NCBI RefSeq assembly: GCF_030269485.1
Contig: NZ_BSTL01000018.1
Location: 124,001-188,000 of the forward strand
Length of the DNA: 64,000 nt
From: Actinoplanes sp. NBRC 103695
GTDB taxonomy: Bacteria > Actinomycetota > Actinomycetes > Mycobacteriales > Micromonosporaceae
Direction of reading: 5' to 3'
Shown here piece by piece: positions 33,143 to 42,748 of the stretch (positions within the stretch are counted from its first letter, which is position 1; each line of letters starts with the position of its first letter). The notes beneath the pieces are model-generated. The model saw only the letters and a program-made list of their open reading frames with translations, had not been told where the DNA came from and ran no database searches. The position numbers and the translations under genes are program-made.

Positions 33143-33856
33143 TCAGGCGGCCGGCTTGCGGAGGACGTAACCCACCCCCCGGAGGGTGTGGATCAGCCGC
33201 GGTTGGACGTTGTCGACCTTGCGGCGCAGATAGGAGATGTACGACTCCACGATGTTGTCGTCGCCGCGGAAGTCGTATTTCCACACGTGGTCGAGGATCT
33301 GCGCCTTGGAGAGCACCCGGTTGGCGTTGAGCATCAGGTAGCGCAGGAGCTTGAACTCGGTGGGCGAGAGCTGCACCCGCTGGCCGGCCCGGTAGACCTC
33401 GTGGGTCTCCTCGTCGAGCTCGAGGTCGGCGAAGGTGAGCCGGGAGGGCGTCTCGTCACCGGCCGAGGTGCGGCGCAGCACGGCGCGGATGCGGGCCGTG
33501 AGCTCCTCCAGGCTGAACGGCTTGGTGACGTAGTCGTCGCCACCCAGGGTCAGGCCGCGGATCTTGTCGTCGGTGCCGTCGCGGGCGGTCAGGAACACCA
33601 CCGGGGTGCGCGCGCCGCCCTCGCGCATCAGCCGGATCACCTCGAAGCCGTCCAGGTCGGGCAGCATCACGTCGAGGACGACCAGGTCCGGGCTCGCGCT
33701 CTTGGCCGCGGTCACCGCGGCGCTGCCGCTGGTCGCCGTGCTGACGTCGAACCCGGCGAACCGCAGGCTGGCCGAGAGAAGCTCGAGGATGTTCGCGTCG
33801 TCCTCGACGACGAGCAGCTTCGCCTCGCTCTGCTTGGGCTGGGTCTGAATGGCCAT
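33143..33856 (-). CDS. OmpR family response regulator, MprA-like
   Basis: 237 residues from the ATG at 33856. Receiver domain with acidic pair VVEDDAN, phospho-acceptor Asp in VVLDVMLPD (~60) and Lys in YVTKPFS (~110). The C-terminal winged-helix domain includes LSPTEFKLLRYLMLNANRVLSKAQILDHVW. It is first in the three-gene stress operon with the kinase and HtrA. Confidence 0.92.
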   Translation of the reverse strand: MAIQTQPKQSEAKLLVVEDDANILELLSASLRFAGFDVSTATSGSAAVTAAKSASPDLVVLDVMLPDLDGFEVIRLMREGGARTPVVFLTARDGTDDKIRGLTLGGDDYVTKPFSLEELTARIRAVLRRTSAGDETPSRLTFADLELDEETHEVYRAGQRVQLSPTEFKLLRYLMLNANRVLSKAQILDHVWKYDFRGDDNIVESYISYLRRKVDNVQPRLIHTLRGVGYVLRKPAA

Positions 33857-33939
33857 GCCCCTCATCTTTCTCCCAGCGACTGCACTATGCCTGCATGGAC
33901 GCTGAAAGTTTTCTGTGAGACTCGTGATTCAGGGGATGT

Positions 33940-34710
33940 CTAAGCGGCCAGGCCCAGCGCGATGGGAGTGGTGCCGACCGAGGCCTGCGCGGCCCGCGCC
34001 AGCGTACGGCGGCTCGCGCCGGAATCCGGCCGCAGGGCGGGCGCGCCCACCACGGTGACCGTCAGCCGGCGCAGGGCGGCGACCCGGCTCACCGAGGTGA
34101 ACAGCGTCTCGTCGCCGATGAACGCCGCCGCAGTGGTGCCGTAGTCGATCGTGATCGGCACGACCGGCGCTCCGGCGTTCACCGCGGCCTGGAACATCGC
34201 CGGGCGGAAGCGGCCGCGTTCGGGGCCGCAGAAGGTCGTACCCTCCGGAAAGACCGCGACCGACCGACCGGCCCGCAGCGCGCCGGTGACCTCGGCCACC
34301 GTCCCGGGCAGGCGCTTGGGCCTGGTCCGATCCACGAAGATCGCGCCGATCACCGAGGCCAGGGTGCCGATGCCGGGCCAGCCCTCGACGTCGTGCTTGG
34401 CGACGATCCGCACCGGCCGGAGCGCGAGCAGCACCAGGATGTCCAGCCAGGAGACATGGTTGGAGACCAGCAGGCTGCCGGGTCGCGGCGCGGGGCCACG
34501 CCAATTCATGCGTACGCCCAGCGCGCCGAGCATGCCCCGGGCGACGACCTGGACCGCCGCCCCGCGCCGTATCGGCACCAGCACCAGGGCGGCGAGCAGC
34601 ACCCCGAGGAGCGCGGTCATCCGGAGCACCACCCGGATCCCGGCCACCCGGTCCTCGCCGCCCCTCCGGCAGGAGTCGCCGCAGGTGGAGATGGGCTGCC
34701 AGAACGTCAT
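33940..34710 (-). CDS. olsA: 1-acyl-sn-glycerol-3-phosphate acyltransferase, OlsA-like
   Basis: 256 residues from the ATG at 34710, overlapping the previous stop by four bases. A TM segment (~31-48) precedes NHVSWLDI (HX4D), VFPEGTT and the acceptor region PVVPITIDYG. Such proteins acylate lysophosphatidate. Directly after an OlsB-like GNAT, the likely role is OlsA, which adds the second acyl group to lyso-ornithine lipid. General phosphatidate synthesis is the alternative. Confidence 0.72.
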   Translation of the reverse strand: MTFWQPISTCGDSCRRGGEDRVAGIRVVLRMTALLGVLLAALVLVPIRRGAAVQVVARGMLGALGVRMNWRGPAPRPGSLLVSNHVSWLDILVLLALRPVRIVAKHDVEGWPGIGTLASVIGAIFVDRTRPKRLPGTVAEVTGALRAGRSVAVFPEGTTFCGPERGRFRPAMFQAAVNAGAPVVPITIDYGTTAAAFIGDETLFTSVSRVAALRRLTVTVVGAPALRPDSGASRRTLARAAQASVGTTPIALGLAA

Positions 34711-35468
34711 CGCGGCACCCCCAGGAAGTGCCGGCGGTACCGCGGGTCCATCCGGTCCATGGAGAACAGCACGTAGAGGTCGGCGCAGCCGAAGTCCGGG
34801 TCGTAGGCCGGCTCGCCGCACACCCAGCTGCCCAGCCGCAGATAACCGCGCAGCAGCGGCGGCACCCGCACGCTCTTGTCGCCGGCCGGCGACTCCGGCG
34901 TCAGCCACGGGTTGCGCGGCACCACCCGCAGCGCCGGCGGCGACAGGTGCTTGGCGGACACCCGGTCCCAGACGCCGGCCGCCAGGGCGCCGCCGTCGTC
35001 CAGCGGGATCGAGGCGCAGCCGCCCAGCCAGCGGAGGTTCTTCAGGTGCAGGTAGCGGGCGATACCGGCCCACATCAGGTTGACCACCGCGCCGCCGCGG
35101 TGGTCCGGGTGCACGCAGGAGCGGCCGGTCTCGACCAGCTGGTCCCGCAGCGGGCTCAGGCGGCTCATGTCGAACTCGCCGTCGGCGTAGCGCCGCCCGG
35201 CCCGCTCGGCGGCCGCCGGGGGAAGCATCCGGTAGGTGCCGACCACCCTGCGCGTGGCGTCCTCGCGCACGATCAGGTGGTCGCAGTGGTCGTCGAACTC
35301 ATCGATGTCCCGGCCGTCCACCGCACCGTGGAGGCGGGCGCCGAGCTCTCCGGCGAAGACGTCGTGCCGGAGGCGCTGTGCCGCCTCCACCTGATCCGCG
35401 CTGTCCGCGATCAGCAGGGTGTAGCCACTGGTCCCGGTGGTTGCGTCGGCGGTCAGAAGTACTGTCAT
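34707..35468 (-). CDS. olsB: GNAT-family N-acyltransferase, OlsB-like
   Basis: 253 residues from the ATG at 35468. The fold is the acyl-ACP-dependent GNAT of the OlsB or hemolysin-like group: LRHDVFAGELG, DEFDDHCDHLIVRE, VGTYRMLPP, LVETGRSCVHPDHRGG and DPDFGCADLYVLFSMDRMDPRYRRHFLG. OlsB transfers a 3-hydroxyacyl group to ornithine, the first step of the phosphate-free ornithine lipids. The ATGA overlap with the PlsC-like gene supports an olsBA unit; substrate not proven. Confidence 0.72.
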   Translation of the reverse strand: MTVLLTADATTGTSGYTLLIADSADQVEAAQRLRHDVFAGELGARLHGAVDGRDIDEFDDHCDHLIVREDATRRVVGTYRMLPPAAAERAGRRYADGEFDMSRLSPLRDQLVETGRSCVHPDHRGGAVVNLMWAGIARYLHLKNLRWLGGCASIPLDDGGALAAGVWDRVSAKHLSPPALRVVPRNPWLTPESPAGDKSVRVPPLLRGYLRLGSWVCGEPAYDPDFGCADLYVLFSMDRMDPRYRRHFLGVPR

Positions 35469-35602
35469 GCCCTCTGTGTAAGGGCCGCACTTTCCACCGG
35501 AATGACCGCGCCGGTGGTCTGATGTGTCCACAAAGTGAACAGGTGGCGGGTCGTCGCGGGGTACGGGGCACAGAGTGAGCTCTCACCCAGTAGATTGACG
35601 CG

Positions 35603-36529
35603 ATGACCGGGGGCGCAGAGATCGCAGTACACGGGCTGTCGAAGCAGTACAGACAGCTCAGAGCCGTCGACAACCTGTCCTTCAGCGTGCGGTCGGGCCG
35701 GGTCACCGGCTTCCTCGGCCCCAACGGCGCCGGCAAGACGACCACCTTGCGGATGCTGCTCGGGCTGGTCACGCCGAGCGCCGGCACGGCGACCATCGGC
35801 GGGCAGCGCTACGTCGACCTGACGGACCCGATCCGGCACGTCGGCGCGGTGCTGGAGGCGTCCAGCGCGCACCGCGGCCGGACCGGTCGCAATCACCTGC
35901 GGGTGATCTGCCGGGCCGCCGGGCTGCCGGTCACTCGCGCCGACGAGGCGCTCGCCCTGGTCGGGCTGACCCCGGCGGCGAAACGCAAGTTCAAGGGCTA
36001 CTCGCTGGGCATGCGGCAGCGGCTGGGCATCGCCGCGGCCATGCTCGGCGATCCGCGGGTGCTGGTCCTGGACGAGCCGGCCAACGGCCTCGACCCGGAG
36101 GGCATCCGCTGGATGCGCGACCTGCTCAAGGCGCTCGCCGCCGAGGGCCGCACCATCCTGGTCTCCAGCCACCTGCTGAGCGAGATGCAGCAACTCGCCG
36201 ACGACGTCGTCATCGTGGCGGCCGGCCGGCTGGTCCGGCAGGGCCCGGTCGACGAGGTGCTCGGCTCGATGGGCGCCGCGGCGCAGGTGCGGGTGCGCAC
36301 CCCCGAGCCGGAGAAACTGGCCACCGCGCTGGCCGGCTTCCACGCCGAGATCAAACCCGCGGTCACCCCACTGCCGGACGGCGCGCTGATGGTGAGCGGG
36401 CTGGACGCGGCCCAGGTCGGCCACGTCGCCTTCACCGCGCAGGTGGAGCTGCACGAGCTGACCAGCGAACGCGCCGACCTGGAACAGGTGTTCCTGCAGC
36501 TGACGGCCGGAAAGGCGGGCATCCGATGA
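35603..36529 (+). CDS. ABC transporter ATP-binding protein (exporter type)
   Basis: 308 residues. Walker A GPNGAGKTTT, signature YSLGMRQR, Walker B VLVLDEPANGLDPEG and the switch His (SSHLLSEM) are intact. A C-terminal ~80-residue extension is typical of CcmA/DrrA-type exporters. ATGA overlap with the membrane gene makes a two-gene exporter. Substrate unknown; antibiotic, lipid or peptide resistance roles are common for the group. Confidence 0.88.
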   Translation: MTGGAEIAVHGLSKQYRQLRAVDNLSFSVRSGRVTGFLGPNGAGKTTTLRMLLGLVTPSAGTATIGGQRYVDLTDPIRHVGAVLEASSAHRGRTGRNHLRVICRAAGLPVTRADEALALVGLTPAAKRKFKGYSLGMRQRLGIAAAMLGDPRVLVLDEPANGLDPEGIRWMRDLLKALAAEGRTILVSSHLLSEMQQLADDVVIVAAGRLVRQGPVDEVLGSMGAAAQVRVRTPEPEKLATALAGFHAEIKPAVTPLPDGALMVSGLDAAQVGHVAFTAQVELHELTSERADLEQVFLQLTAGKAGIR

Positions 36530-37353
36530 GGCTGGTCAGCGCGGAGCTGTCCAAGATCTTCACCACCGCGACGTGGTGGATCTTCGGACTGATCCTGATC
36601 CCGCTGTGGGCGATGTCGATCCTCTTCAACTGGGGCACGGCGAACGTCACCAACCAGATCCCGGCGGACGCGAACGTGGACCCGGACTCGGCCGCGTTGC
36701 TGGACGCCACCAACCAGCCGATCAACGTCGCCACGAACCTCTACACCAGCGGGCAGTTCTTCGGCGTACTGCTGATCCTGCTGCTCAGCGCGATCCTGGT
36801 GACCAACGAGTTCTTCCACCTGACCGCCACCACCACGTTCCTGGTCACCCCGCACCGCGAACGGGTGGTCCTGGCCAAGCTGGCCGCGGCGGGACTCCTG
36901 AGCCTGGGGTTCTGGTTGATCACCACCGTGCTCAACCTGGCCCTGGCGCCGTTCTTCCTGCGTCAGCTCGACCTGCCGGTGCAACTCGGCGAGGGCGCGG
37001 TGTGGCGGGCGATCGGGCTGAACGCGCTGGCCTTCGCGCTGTGGGCGGTGGTCGGCGTCGGCGTCGGCGTGCTGATCCGCAGCCAGATCGCCACCACGCT
37101 GACGCTCTCCATCGGCTACCTGATCGGCCCGCTCGGCGCGCAGGCGGTCTTCTTCCTGCTCACCCAGTACGTCGCCGACTTCTTCGAGAAACTGCGGGTG
37201 ATCGAGCCGACCACCGCGTCGCAACTGATGATCTCCGGGACCGACCTGCCCGGAAATCCACCGCGTTGGGTGGGAGCGGTCGTGCTCATCGGGTACGCCG
37301 TGGTCACCGGGGTGATCGGGACGTTGATCATGCGCCGACGGGACGTAAGTTAG
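36526..37353 (+). CDS. ABC-2 type exporter membrane protein
   Basis: 275 residues with about six hydrophobic segments and a large external loop after the first (WGTANVTNQIPADANVDPDSA). RHRERVVLAKLAAAGLL-like cytoplasmic sequence follows helix 2, as in ABC-2 permeases. It works with the preceding ATPase. Convergence with no other transporter part nearby suggests a minimal exporter. Confidence 0.82.
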   Translation: MRLVSAELSKIFTTATWWIFGLILIPLWAMSILFNWGTANVTNQIPADANVDPDSAALLDATNQPINVATNLYTSGQFFGVLLILLLSAILVTNEFFHLTATTTFLVTPHRERVVLAKLAAAGLLSLGFWLITTVLNLALAPFFLRQLDLPVQLGEGAVWRAIGLNALAFALWAVVGVGVGVLIRSQIATTLTLSIGYLIGPLGAQAVFFLLTQYVADFFEKLRVIEPTTASQLMISGTDLPGNPPRWVGAVVLIGYAVVTGVIGTLIMRRRDVS

Positions 37354-37410
37354 GCCCGGCCCCTGTGTCTTCCCGCGCAGCGTAACCTTGACACCGTTCA
37401 TTCCGTCCCC

Positions 37411-40400
37411 GTGGCGACCAGCGTCACGCGTGCTGAAACGGTGAAAGAGGCGAACACGGAAGTGTCGACCCAGCAGACTTCGCATGACAATCCGCTCGCG
37501 GACTTCGGTCCCAACGAGTGGATCGTCGACGAGATGTACCAGCGCTACCTGGCCGACCCGGCCAGCGTCGACCCCGCATGGCACGATTTCTTCGCCGACT
37601 ACAAGCCGGCGATGGCCACGGGTTCGATCGTGACGCCGGACGAGGCGACCGCCGCGAACGCCAAGGCCTCGGCGGCCAAGGCCGGCACCGACGCCCCGGC
37701 GGCCGGGACCGTGGCGCCGGAGAAGCCGACCGTACCGTCGGCGCCGCAGGCGAAGCCCGCACCCAAGCCGGCCCCCGCCCAGGAGGCCAAGCCCGCCGCC
37801 AAGGCCGCGTCGAACGGCAAGGCACCGGAGGGCGCGACCGTCACCACGCTGCGCGGCGTCGCCGCCCGCATCGTGCAGAACATGGACGCCTCCCTCGGGG
37901 TGCCCACCGCGACCTCGGTGCGCGCCGTCCCGGCCAAGCTGATGGTCGACAACCGCATCGTGGTCAACAACCACCTGGCCCGGGGGCGCGGTGGCAAGGT
38001 CAGCTTCACCCACCTGATCGGCTGGGCGCTGGTCCGCGCGGTTCGCGAGCACCCGGAGATGAACAACTCGTTCGCCGAGGTGGACGGCAAGCCGGCCCTC
38101 GTGCAGCCCGAGCACATCAACCTCGGCATCGCGATCGACATGAAGAAGAAGGACGGCTCCCGGACGCTGGTCGTGCCGTCGATCAAGAACTGCGAGAAGC
38201 TCGACTTCCGCGGGTTCTGGCAGGCGTACGAGGACGTCGTCCGGCGGGCCCGGCGCAACGAGCTGACCATGGACGACTACGCGGGCACCACGATCTCGCT
38301 GACCAACCCGGGCGGCATCGGCACGGTCCACTCCATCCCGCGGCTGATGACCGGGCAGAGCGCGATCGTCGGCGTCGGCGCGATGGAGTACCCCGCGCCG
38401 TACTCGGGCATGTCCGACGAGACGCTGGCCGACCACGGCGTCAGCAAGGTCACCACGCTGACCAGCACGTACGACCACCGGGTCATCCAGGGCGCGCAGT
38501 CCGGCGAGTTCCTCAAGGTGATGCACGAGCTGCTGCTCGGCGAGCACGGGTTCTACGACGACATCTTCACCTCACTGCGGATCCCGTACGAGCCGGTGCG
38601 CTGGGTGCGCGACGTCGCCCGCACCTCCGAGGGCCAGATCGACAAGGCCGCGCGGGTGGTCGAGCTGATCCACGCGTACCGGGTACGCGGTCACCTGATG
38701 GCCGACACCGACCCGCTCGAGTTCGAGATCCGCCGGCACCCCGACCTGGACGTTCTCCAGCACGGGCTGACCCTGTGGGACCTGGACCGGATATTCCCGG
38801 TCGGCGGCTTCGCCGGCAAGCAGCGGATGAAGCTGCGCGACGTGCTCGGCGTGCTCCGCGACACCTACTGCCGCCGGATCGGCATCGAGTACATGCACAT
38901 CCAGGGCCCTGAGGAGCGGCGCTGGATCCAGGACCGGATCGAGATCAAGTACGCCAAGCCGGACACCGACGAGCAGAAGCACGTGCTCAACCGGCTGAAC
39001 GCGGCCGAGGCGTTCGAGACCTTCCTGCAGACCAAGTACGTCGGGCAGAAGCGGTTCTCGCTGGAGGGCGGCGAATCGCTGATCCCCCTGCTGGACGAGG
39101 TGCTCAAGGCCTCGGCCGAGAGCGGGCTCGACGAGATGGTCATCGGCATGGCCCACCGCGGCCGGCTGAACGTGCTGGTCAACATCGTCGGCAAGCCGTA
39201 CGAGAAGGTCTTCAACGAGTTCGAGGGCCAGATGGACCCGAAGTCGTCGCACGGCTCCGGCGACGTCAAGTACCACCTGGGTCAGACCGGGAAGTACACG
39301 ACGCCGGACGGCGAACACGCCACCACGGTCAGCGTCGTCGCGAACCCGTCCCACCTGGAGGCCGTCGACCCGGTGCTCGAGGGCATCGTCCGGGCCAAGC
39401 AGGACCGCCTCGACCTGGGCCTGCACGGGTACACCGTGCTGCCGGTCCTGGTGCACGGCGACGCGGCGTTCGCCGGGCAGGGCGTGGTCGCCGAGACGCT
39501 CAACCTCTCCCAGCTGCGCGGCTACCGCACCGGTGGCACCGTGCACGTGGTCGTCAACAACCAGGTCGGCTTCACCACCGCGCCGGAGTACAGCCGCTCC
39601 TCGCTCTACTCCACCGACGTGGCCCGGATGATCCAGGCGCCGATCTTCCACGTGAACGGCGACGACCCCGAGGCCGTCGTCCGGGTCGCCCGGCTGGCCT
39701 TCGAGTACCGCCAGGCGTTCAACAAGGACGTCGTCATCGACCTGGTCTGCTACCGCCGCCGCGGGCACAACGAGGGCGACGACCCGTCGATGACCAACCC
39801 CCGGATGTACGAGATCATCGACACCAAGCGCAGCGTCCGGAAGCTCTACACCGAGGAGCTGATCGGCCGCGGCGACATCACCGTCGACGACGCGCAGGAG
39901 CAGCTGCGGGACTACCAGCAGCAGCTGGAGCAGGTGTTCAAGGCGACCCGCGACGCGGCGGGCACGACCTCGTCGCGTCCGCGGCCGGCCGTCGACGAGC
40001 CCGAGCCCGAGGTGGCGACCGCGGTCGACGCGGCGGCCGTACAGGCCGTCGGCCAGGCGCACATCGACCTGCCCGAGGGCTTCACCCCGCACAAGCGGGT
40101 CCAGCAGCTGCTCGAGCGGCGGGCCAGGATGGCCGCCGAGGGCGGCATCGACTGGGCCTTCGGCGAGCTGGTCGCGTTCGGCTCGCTGCTGGCGCAGGGC
40201 GTGACCGTGCGGCTGGCCGGTCAGGACTCGCGGCGCGGCACGTTCGTCTCCCGGCACGCGTCGCTGGTCGACAACAAGACCGGCAAGGACTTTCTGCCGC
40301 TGAGCACGCTGACCACCGGCAACGCCCGGTTCTTCGTGCACGACTCACTGCTGAGCGAGTACGCGGCGATGGGCTTCGAGTACGGGTATTCGGTGGAGAA

Positions 40401-41187
40401 CCCGGACGCGCTGGTCCTCTGGGAGGCGCAGTTCGGCGACTTCGTCAACGGCGCCCAGTCGATCGTGGACGAGTTCATCTCCTCCGGCGAGGTGAAGTGG
40501 GGCCAGCAGTCCTCGCTGGTGCTGCTGCTCCCGCACGGCCAGGAGGGTCAGGGACCGGACCACTCGTCCGGCCGTCCCGAGCGGTTCCTGCAGATGTGCG
40601 CGCAGGACAACATGCGGGTGGCCAACCCGACGACCCCGGCGAACTACTTCCACCTGCTGCGCCGCCAGGCCCTGTCGCCGAAGCGCAAGCCGCTGGTGGT
40701 GTTCTCGCCGAAGTCGCTGCTCCGGCACAAGCTGGCGGTGTCGTCGGTCGCCGACTTCACCGAGGGCACGTTCCAGCCGGTGATGCCCGACGCCGGGGTC
40801 AACGGCTCGCCGCTGAACGCCGGAGAGGTCAAGCGGGTCCTGCTCTGCTCGGGCAAGGTCTACTACGACCTGTTCCAGGCGCGGGCCGAGCGCGGCATCA
40901 CCGACACGGCGCTGATCCGGATGGAGCAGGTCTACCCGCTGCCGGTGGAGGAGCTGAAGGCGGTGCTCAACCGGTACCCGAACGCGGAGGACTTCGCGTG
41001 GGTGCAGGAGGAGCCGGCCAACCAGGGCGCCTGGTCGTTCGTGGCGCTCAACCTCCTGGAGCACCTGGAGGGTGTCCGGCTGCGTCGCATCTCGCGTCCG
41101 GCCGCCGCCGCTCCCGCGGTCGGTTCGGCCAAGACGCACGAGGTCGAGCAGAACGCTCTGATCGAGGCGTCGCTGCCTCGGCCGTAG
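37411..41187 (+). CDS. kgd: Multifunctional 2-oxoglutarate decarboxylase/dehydrogenase E1-E2 fusion
   Basis: 1258 residues from the GTG at 37411; a GTG at 37462 ([11 protein letters not shown]) with GAGG about 12 bases upstream is a plausible shorter start. An OdhA-type N-terminal segment ([13 protein letters not shown]), a Pro/Ala/Lys linker (~85-145), a succinyltransferase E2-like domain with the catalytic [15 protein letters not shown] (~355), and the thiamine-diphosphate E1 domain ([26 protein letters not shown]) are in order. This is the actinobacterial fused form that works with separate Lpd and an E2p, closing the TCA cycle at 2-oxoglutarate. Confidence 0.93.
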   Translation: MATSVTRAETVKEANTEVSTQQTSHDNPLADFGPNEWIVDEMYQRYLADPASVDPAWHDFFADYKPAMATGSIVTPDEATAANAKASAAKAGTDAPAAGTVAPEKPTVPSAPQAKPAPKPAPAQEAKPAAKAASNGKAPEGATVTTLRGVAARIVQNMDASLGVPTATSVRAVPAKLMVDNRIVVNNHLARGRGGKVSFTHLIGWALVRAVREHPEMNNSFAEVDGKPALVQPEHINLGIAIDMKKKDGSRTLVVPSIKNCEKLDFRGFWQAYEDVVRRARRNELTMDDYAGTTISLTNPGGIGTVHSIPRLMTGQSAIVGVGAMEYPAPYSGMSDETLADHGVSKVTTLTSTYDHRVIQGAQSGEFLKVMHELLLGEHGFYDDIFTSLRIPYEPVRWVRDVARTSEGQIDKAARVVELIHAYRVRGHLMADTDPLEFEIRRHPDLDVLQHGLTLWDLDRIFPVGGFAGKQRMKLRDVLGVLRDTYCRRIGIEYMHIQGPEERRWIQDRIEIKYAKPDTDEQKHVLNRLNAAEAFETFLQTKYVGQKRFSLEGGESLIPLLDEVLKASAESGLDEMVIGMAHRGRLNVLVNIVGKPYEKVFNEFEGQMDPKSSHGSGDVKYHLGQTGKYTTPDGEHATTVSVVANPSHLEAVDPVLEGIVRAKQDRLDLGLHGYTVLPVLVHGDAAFAGQGVVAETLNLSQLRGYRTGGTVHVVVNNQVGFTTAPEYSRSSLYSTDVARMIQAPIFHVNGDDPEAVVRVARLAFEYRQAFNKDVVIDLVCYRRRGHNEGDDPSMTNPRMYEIIDTKRSVRKLYTEELIGRGDITVDDAQEQLRDYQQQLEQVFKATRDAAGTTSSRPRPAVDEPEPEVATAVDAAAVQAVGQAHIDLPEGFTPHKRVQQLLERRARMAAEGGIDWAFGELVAFGSLLAQGVTVRLAGQDSRRGTFVSRHASLVDNKTGKDFLPLSTLTTGNARFFVHDSLLSEYAAMGFEYGYSVENPDALVLWEAQFGDFVNGAQSIVDEFISSGEVKWGQQSSLVLLLPHGQEGQGPDHSSGRPERFLQMCAQDNMRVANPTTPANYFHLLRRQALSPKRKPLVVFSPKSLLRHKLAVSSVADFTEGTFQPVMPDAGVNGSPLNAGEVKRVLLCSGKVYYDLFQARAERGITDTALIRMEQVYPLPVEELKAVLNRYPNAEDFAWVQEEPANQGAWSFVALNLLEHLEGVRLRRISRPAAAAPAVGSAKTHEVEQNALIEASLPRP

Positions 41188-41208
41188 TTTGGTTGCGCTT
41201 GTAGAGCA

Positions 41209-41258
41209 GTGGTGGCCCAGAGCGGTATCGGCAGCGTCCATACGCTCTGGGCTACCAC
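41209..41258 (+). terminator. Terminator of kgd
   Basis: GTGGTGGCCCAGAGCG pairs with CGCTCTGGGCTACCAC (16 bp, one G-T wobble) around an 18-base loop. It is followed by TCAATCTGTTT and lies 21 bases after the kgd stop. Confidence 0.8.
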
Positions 41259-41293
41259 TCAATCTGTTTCGTCGCATGCATAGGATTCAGGCC

Positions 41294-41473
41294 ATGTACT
41301 TCACGGATCGCGGGATCGAAGAGCTGGTCGAGCGGCGCGGCGAGGAGTCCGTCTCGCTGGAGTGGGTGGCGTCGCAGCTGCAGGCCTTCGTCGATCAGAA
41401 CCCGGAGTTCGAGACCGCCATCGAGCGGTTCGCGACGTTTGTGGCCCGCGGCGACGAGGACGATGAGGACTGA
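41294..41473 (+). CDS. DUF6104-like small protein
   Basis: 59 residues from the ATG at 41294: MYFTDRGIEELVERRGEESV, EWVASQLQAFVDQNPEFE, ending in an acidic DEDDED tail. This small protein is found beside kgd in other actinomycetes such as streptomycetes. Acidic and soluble, no motif of known function. Its end overlaps the AAA ATPase start by 11 bases, suggesting coupled translation. Confidence 0.75.
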   Translation: MYFTDRGIEELVERRGEESVSLEWVASQLQAFVDQNPEFETAIERFATFVARGDEDDED

Positions 41474-42185
41474 TCAGCCGGTTCGGCGGGTCGAGCGCGA
41501 CGCCGAGGTCGAGGTCGACCCCACAGCCTGGTGGGCTCGGATCCCCGCGGTCGCGGCGATCCTGGAAAGCGGGCTGAACATCCCGCCGGGAGTGACGTTT
41601 CTCGTCGGTGAGAACGGCTCCGGCAAGTCGACGCTGGTCGAGGCGCTGGCCCAGGCCCACGGGCTGAACGTCGAGGGCGGCTCGCGCGGGGCCATGCACA
41701 GCACCCGCGCCACCGAGTCGCCGCTGGGCGCCGCCCTCCGGGTGGTCCGGACGCCGGGACGGCGGGTCAACTCGTACTTTCTGCGGGCCGAGACCATGCA
41801 CGGGCTGTACACCTACCTGGAAAGCCTGGGCGGGGCGGTCGACACCGATCTGCACGACCGCAGTCACGGCGAGGGCTTTCTGGAGCTGCTGGAGCGCAAG
41901 TTCCGCGGGTACGGCTTCTATCTGATGGACGAGCCCGAGGCGCCGCTGTCGTTCAGCTCCACGCTGCGGCTGGTGGCGCACCTTGATCGGCTGCGGAGCA
42001 CCGGCGCCCAGATCGTCGTCGCCACACATTCCCCCTTGCTCACCGGGCTCCCCGGGGCGACCATCTTGGAGCTGGGCGCGCACGGGATCCGCCGCGCCGC
42101 GTGGAACGAACTGGAGCTGGTGGAGCACTGGCGCGCGTTCCTCGGGCGGCCCGCGTCCTATCTGGACAGGCTCCTCGCGCCCTAA
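41463..42185 (+). CDS. AAA/ABC-type ATPase of unknown role
   Basis: 240 residues from the ATG at 41463. Walker A VGENGSGKSTLVEAL is near residue 52, then an insert with HSTRATESPLG, the short signature-like SHGEGFLELL, Walker B FYLMDEPEAPLS, and VVATHSPLL. This is the compact SMC/RecF-like or YbbL-like architecture of predicted ATPases without membrane partner. It overlaps the DUF6104 gene. Possible role in DNA or stress processes is speculation. Confidence 0.8.
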   Translation: MRTDQPVRRVERDAEVEVDPTAWWARIPAVAAILESGLNIPPGVTFLVGENGSGKSTLVEALAQAHGLNVEGGSRGAMHSTRATESPLGAALRVVRTPGRRVNSYFLRAETMHGLYTYLESLGGAVDTDLHDRSHGEGFLELLERKFRGYGFYLMDEPEAPLSFSSTLRLVAHLDRLRSTGAQIVVATHSPLLTGLPGATILELGAHGIRRAAWNELELVEHWRAFLGRPASYLDRLLAP

Positions 42186-42238
42186 GCGCCGTGCAACACA
42201 TCGGGCCCGTCGAGCGTCCTGGGTCGGGAGGAGGGCTC

Positions 42239-42748
42239 ATGGGGGACGACAGGCTCTTCGCGGACTTCGTCCGTGATCGGGGGGCGGCGCTCTATCGCTA
42301 CGGGTTCCTGCTCACCGGCAACCACCACGACGCCGACGATCTGGTGCAGGAAGCGCTGATCAAGGTGCGCTCGCGCTGGACGCGGGTGGTGCGGCAGGAC
42401 GACCCCACCGGGTACGTGCGCACGACCATGGCGCGGCTGCACGTGTCCTGGTGGCGCCGCCGGCGGCGGGAAGTGCCCAGCGCGGCGTTGCCTGAGGAGC
42501 CGGTCGTCGACCGTGAGCTCGATCGGGTGGAGGGATCGGCTCAGGCCGCACGGGTCTGGGCCGCCCTCGCCCTGCTGCCGCCGGGACAGCGCGCCGTGGT
42601 GGTCCTCCGGTACTACGAGCATCTGTCCGACCCGGAGATCTGCGCCGTCCTCGGCATCAGCCGCGGAACCGTGCGCAGCCAGGTGGCCAGGGCACTGGAC
42701 AAGCTCCGGGCGGCCGGGGTGGCGAAGTTGGAGGAGGTGACCTCATGA
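42239..42748 (+). CDS. SigE-family ECF RNA polymerase sigma factor
   Basis: 169 residues from the ATG at 42239, which has GGGAGGAGGG close upstream. Region 2: FADFVRDRGAALYRYGFLLTGNHHDADDLVQEAL; region 4: LPPGQRAVVVLRYYEHLSDPEICAVLGISRGTVRSQVARAL. This is the short SigE/SigM-like actinobacterial subfamily. The next gene overlaps by ATGA and encodes a one-TM protein, probably its anti-sigma factor. Confidence 0.88.
   Translation: MGDDRLFADFVRDRGAALYRYGFLLTGNHHDADDLVQEALIKVRSRWTRVVRQDDPTGYVRTTMARLHVSWWRRRRREVPSAALPEEPVVDRELDRVEGSAQAARVWAALALLPPGQRAVVVLRYYEHLSDPEICAVLGISRGTVRSQVARALDKLRAAGVAKLEEVTS

Noticed and set aside
35998-38547. Long minus-strand open frame across the ABC exporter and kgd
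   Set aside because: Composition is typical of an antisense shadow; it crosses several real gene boundaries on the other strand.
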